Shown here: positions 33,318 through 34,707 of the stretch, one piece after another
Layout of the letters: each line of letters starts with the position of its first letter
Position numbering within the stretch: position 1 is the first letter of the stretch
Source: Paracoccaceae bacterium
GTDB lineage: Bacteria; Pseudomonadota; Alphaproteobacteria; Rhodobacterales; Rhodobacteraceae
NCBI GenBank assembly: GCA_013373325.1
Contig: JABXIA010000101.1
Location: 1 to 34,707 of the forward strand
DNA: 34,707 nucleotides
Direction of reading: 5' to 3'
The notes under the pieces: model-generated
What the model saw: the letters and a program-made list of their open reading frames with translations, nothing else
Told to the model about the DNA's origin: nothing
Databases searched by the model: none
Position numbers and translations under genes: made by a program

Positions 33318-34279
33318 TGGACGGAACCCCGGTGGACCTCCAGCCTGCTCCCTTGTTCACGGAGATCGCGCAAGGACCGGCAGGCGGGGCAGCCCACTGG
33401 GTGCACACCTCAGATGGCCTGCGCATCCGTGCAGGCCATTGGAGTCCGGTGGGGGAGGCAAAGGGCACGGTCCTGCTGTTCCCCGGACGCACGGAATATA
33501 TCGAGAAATACGGGCCCGCCGCGGCCGAGTTTGCCGCCCGCGGCTATGCCACTCTGACCGTGGACTGGCGCGGCCAGGGACTGTCCGGGCGGATGCTGGC
33601 GGAACGGCGGCTGGGCCACGTCGGGCATTTCACCGATTTCCAGAAAGATGTGCAGGCGCTGGCGGCGCTGGCCGCGCAGCTGAACCTGCCCCGGCCCTGG
33701 CACCTGGCTGGCCATTCAATGGGCGGCGCCATCGGACTGCGGGCGCTGACCGAGGGGCTGGAGGTCAACTCCTGCTGTTTCACCGGCCCGATGTGGGGCA
33801 TCCAGATCCCACCGCTGCTGCGGCCGCTTGCCAGCCTTCTGGGCAGCATCGCGCCGTATCTGAGACTGGACGAGCGGCTGCTGCCGACCACCGCGCTGGA
33901 TCAGTATGTTCAGATCACCCCGTTTGAGGGCAACACGCTGACAACTGATCCGGACATGTACAAGCTGATGCATGCCCAGCTGGCCGCCCAGCCCGATCTG
34001 GTGCTTGGCGGCCCCACCATTCAATGGCTGCGGGTCAGCCTGCAGGAATGCGCCGAACTGGAGAAATTGCCCTCACCCGCGCTGCCCTGCATCACTTTCC
34101 TCGGCACTGAGGAGCAGATCGTCAATCCAGAGGCGGTCCACGACCGCATGAACCGCTGGCCGGGCGGCGAGCTGGACCTGATCAAGGGCGCCCAGCACGA
34201 GGTGATGATGGAAACCCCGGAAATCCGCGCCCATGTGTTTTCCAGCATGTGCCGGTTGTTTGACCAGTACAGCCGCTGA
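33317..34279 (+). CDS. Alpha/beta hydrolase (lysophospholipase / monoacylglycerol lipase-like)
   Basis: GTVLLFPGRTEYIEKYGPAAAEFAARGYATLTVDWRGQGLSGR and the nucleophile elbow LAGHSMGG. Start is immediately adjacent to the SCP2 stop. Confidence 0.9.
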   Translation: MDGTPVDLQPAPLFTEIAQGPAGGAAHWVHTSDGLRIRAGHWSPVGEAKGTVLLFPGRTEYIEKYGPAAAEFAARGYATLTVDWRGQGLSGRMLAERRLGHVGHFTDFQKDVQALAALAAQLNLPRPWHLAGHSMGGAIGLRALTEGLEVNSCCFTGPMWGIQIPPLLRPLASLLGSIAPYLRLDERLLPTTALDQYVQITPFEGNTLTTDPDMYKLMHAQLAAQPDLVLGGPTIQWLRVSLQECAELEKLPSPALPCITFLGTEEQIVNPEAVHDRMNRWPGGELDLIKGAQHEVMMETPEIRAHVFSSMCRLFDQYSR

Positions 34280-34435
34280 CACTCCGCTGCCACGTTGCGC
34301 GGGCTGCGCACGCCCCGTTTACCCGGCCCTTACCCGCTTCTGCCATTCTCTCCCGGTTCCGCACCCGGCTGCTTGTGATCCCGCAAGCCCGCCCTTAGAT
34401 GTTGGGTCAAAGCATTTCTCATGACAGGAGCCCCT

Positions 34436-34707
34436 ATGTTCCAGCTTCCCTTCCCCGTTCGCGACGCAAATGCCACTGCCGGTTCCGGCGGCCTCGGCGA
34501 TCTGCCGGAATGGGACCTCAGCGATCTCTATGCGTCTGAGGACGCCCCCGAACTGGCCCGCGACCTGGACTGGCTGCAAGAGGAATGCGCCGCCTTTGCC
34601 GCCGATTACGAGGGCAAGCTGGCGGATCTGGATGCAGACGGGCTGCTGGAATGCGTGCAGCGCAACGAGAAGATCAACAACATCGCCGGCCGCATCATGT
34701 CCTTTGC
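34436..34707 (+). CDS. pepF: Oligoendopeptidase F family (M3) protein, N-terminal fragment (3' truncated by window edge)
   Basis: ATG 34436 opens MFQLPFPVRDANATAGSGGLGDLPEWDLSDLYASEDAPELARDLDWLQEECAAFAADYEGKL and stays open to the window end. The LPEWDLSDLY opening is typical of PepF/M3 proteins. Not in the supplied ORF track. Confidence 0.8.
   Translation, partial: MFQLPFPVRDANATAGSGGLGDLPEWDLSDLYASEDAPELARDLDWLQEECAAFAADYEGKLADLDADGLLECVQRNEKINNIAGRIMSF

Overview
Chromosome-like, GC-rich alphaproteobacterial window; protein similarity and gene order suggest a Rhodobacteraceae/roseobacter-type genome (inference). It is dense with ordinary protein-coding genes. I saw no rRNA, tRNA, CRISPR array, transposase, integrase or phage genes. 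Left to right: (1) a cobalt/B12 cluster: the 3' end of cbtB, cbtA, a His-rich membrane-anchored protein, and cobF. (2) A LacI-type regulator divergent from a tctABC-type tripartite tricarboxylate transporter (TTT), followed by an acylating aldehyde dehydrogenase (SauS-like) and an AMP-forming acyl-CoA ligase (SauT-like). This is a candidate sulfoacetate-type (C2 organosulfonate) uptake and activation operon. (3) A second, convergent TTT system with divergent tctDE-like two-component genes and an orphan periplasmic solute-binding protein. (4) A metY-type sulfhydrylase, a SIMPL/DUF541 protein, and a large Pro/Ala-rich single-TM protein with a PilP/GspC-like C-terminus. (5) hppD divergent from an Lrp/AsnC regulator, with clear palindromes between them. 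(6) A PAS-domain protein with an MCP-like coiled-coil tail, and a KefB/C antiporter. (7) cobT divergent from cobS. (8) A minus-strand block of TPR protein, SUV3-like helicase, S4 protein, ferredoxin and CarD. (9) An SCP2 protein, an alpha/beta hydrolase and a truncated pepF. The best leads for new biology are the TTT/SauS/SauT operon under a LacI regulator, the TctDE plus orphan-SBP signalling operon, the His-rich protein beside cbtBA, and the 18.1-20.6 kb GspL/PilP-like protein. Nothing here is unambiguously a novel defence or mobile system. All family calls come from reading the translations; no database search was run.
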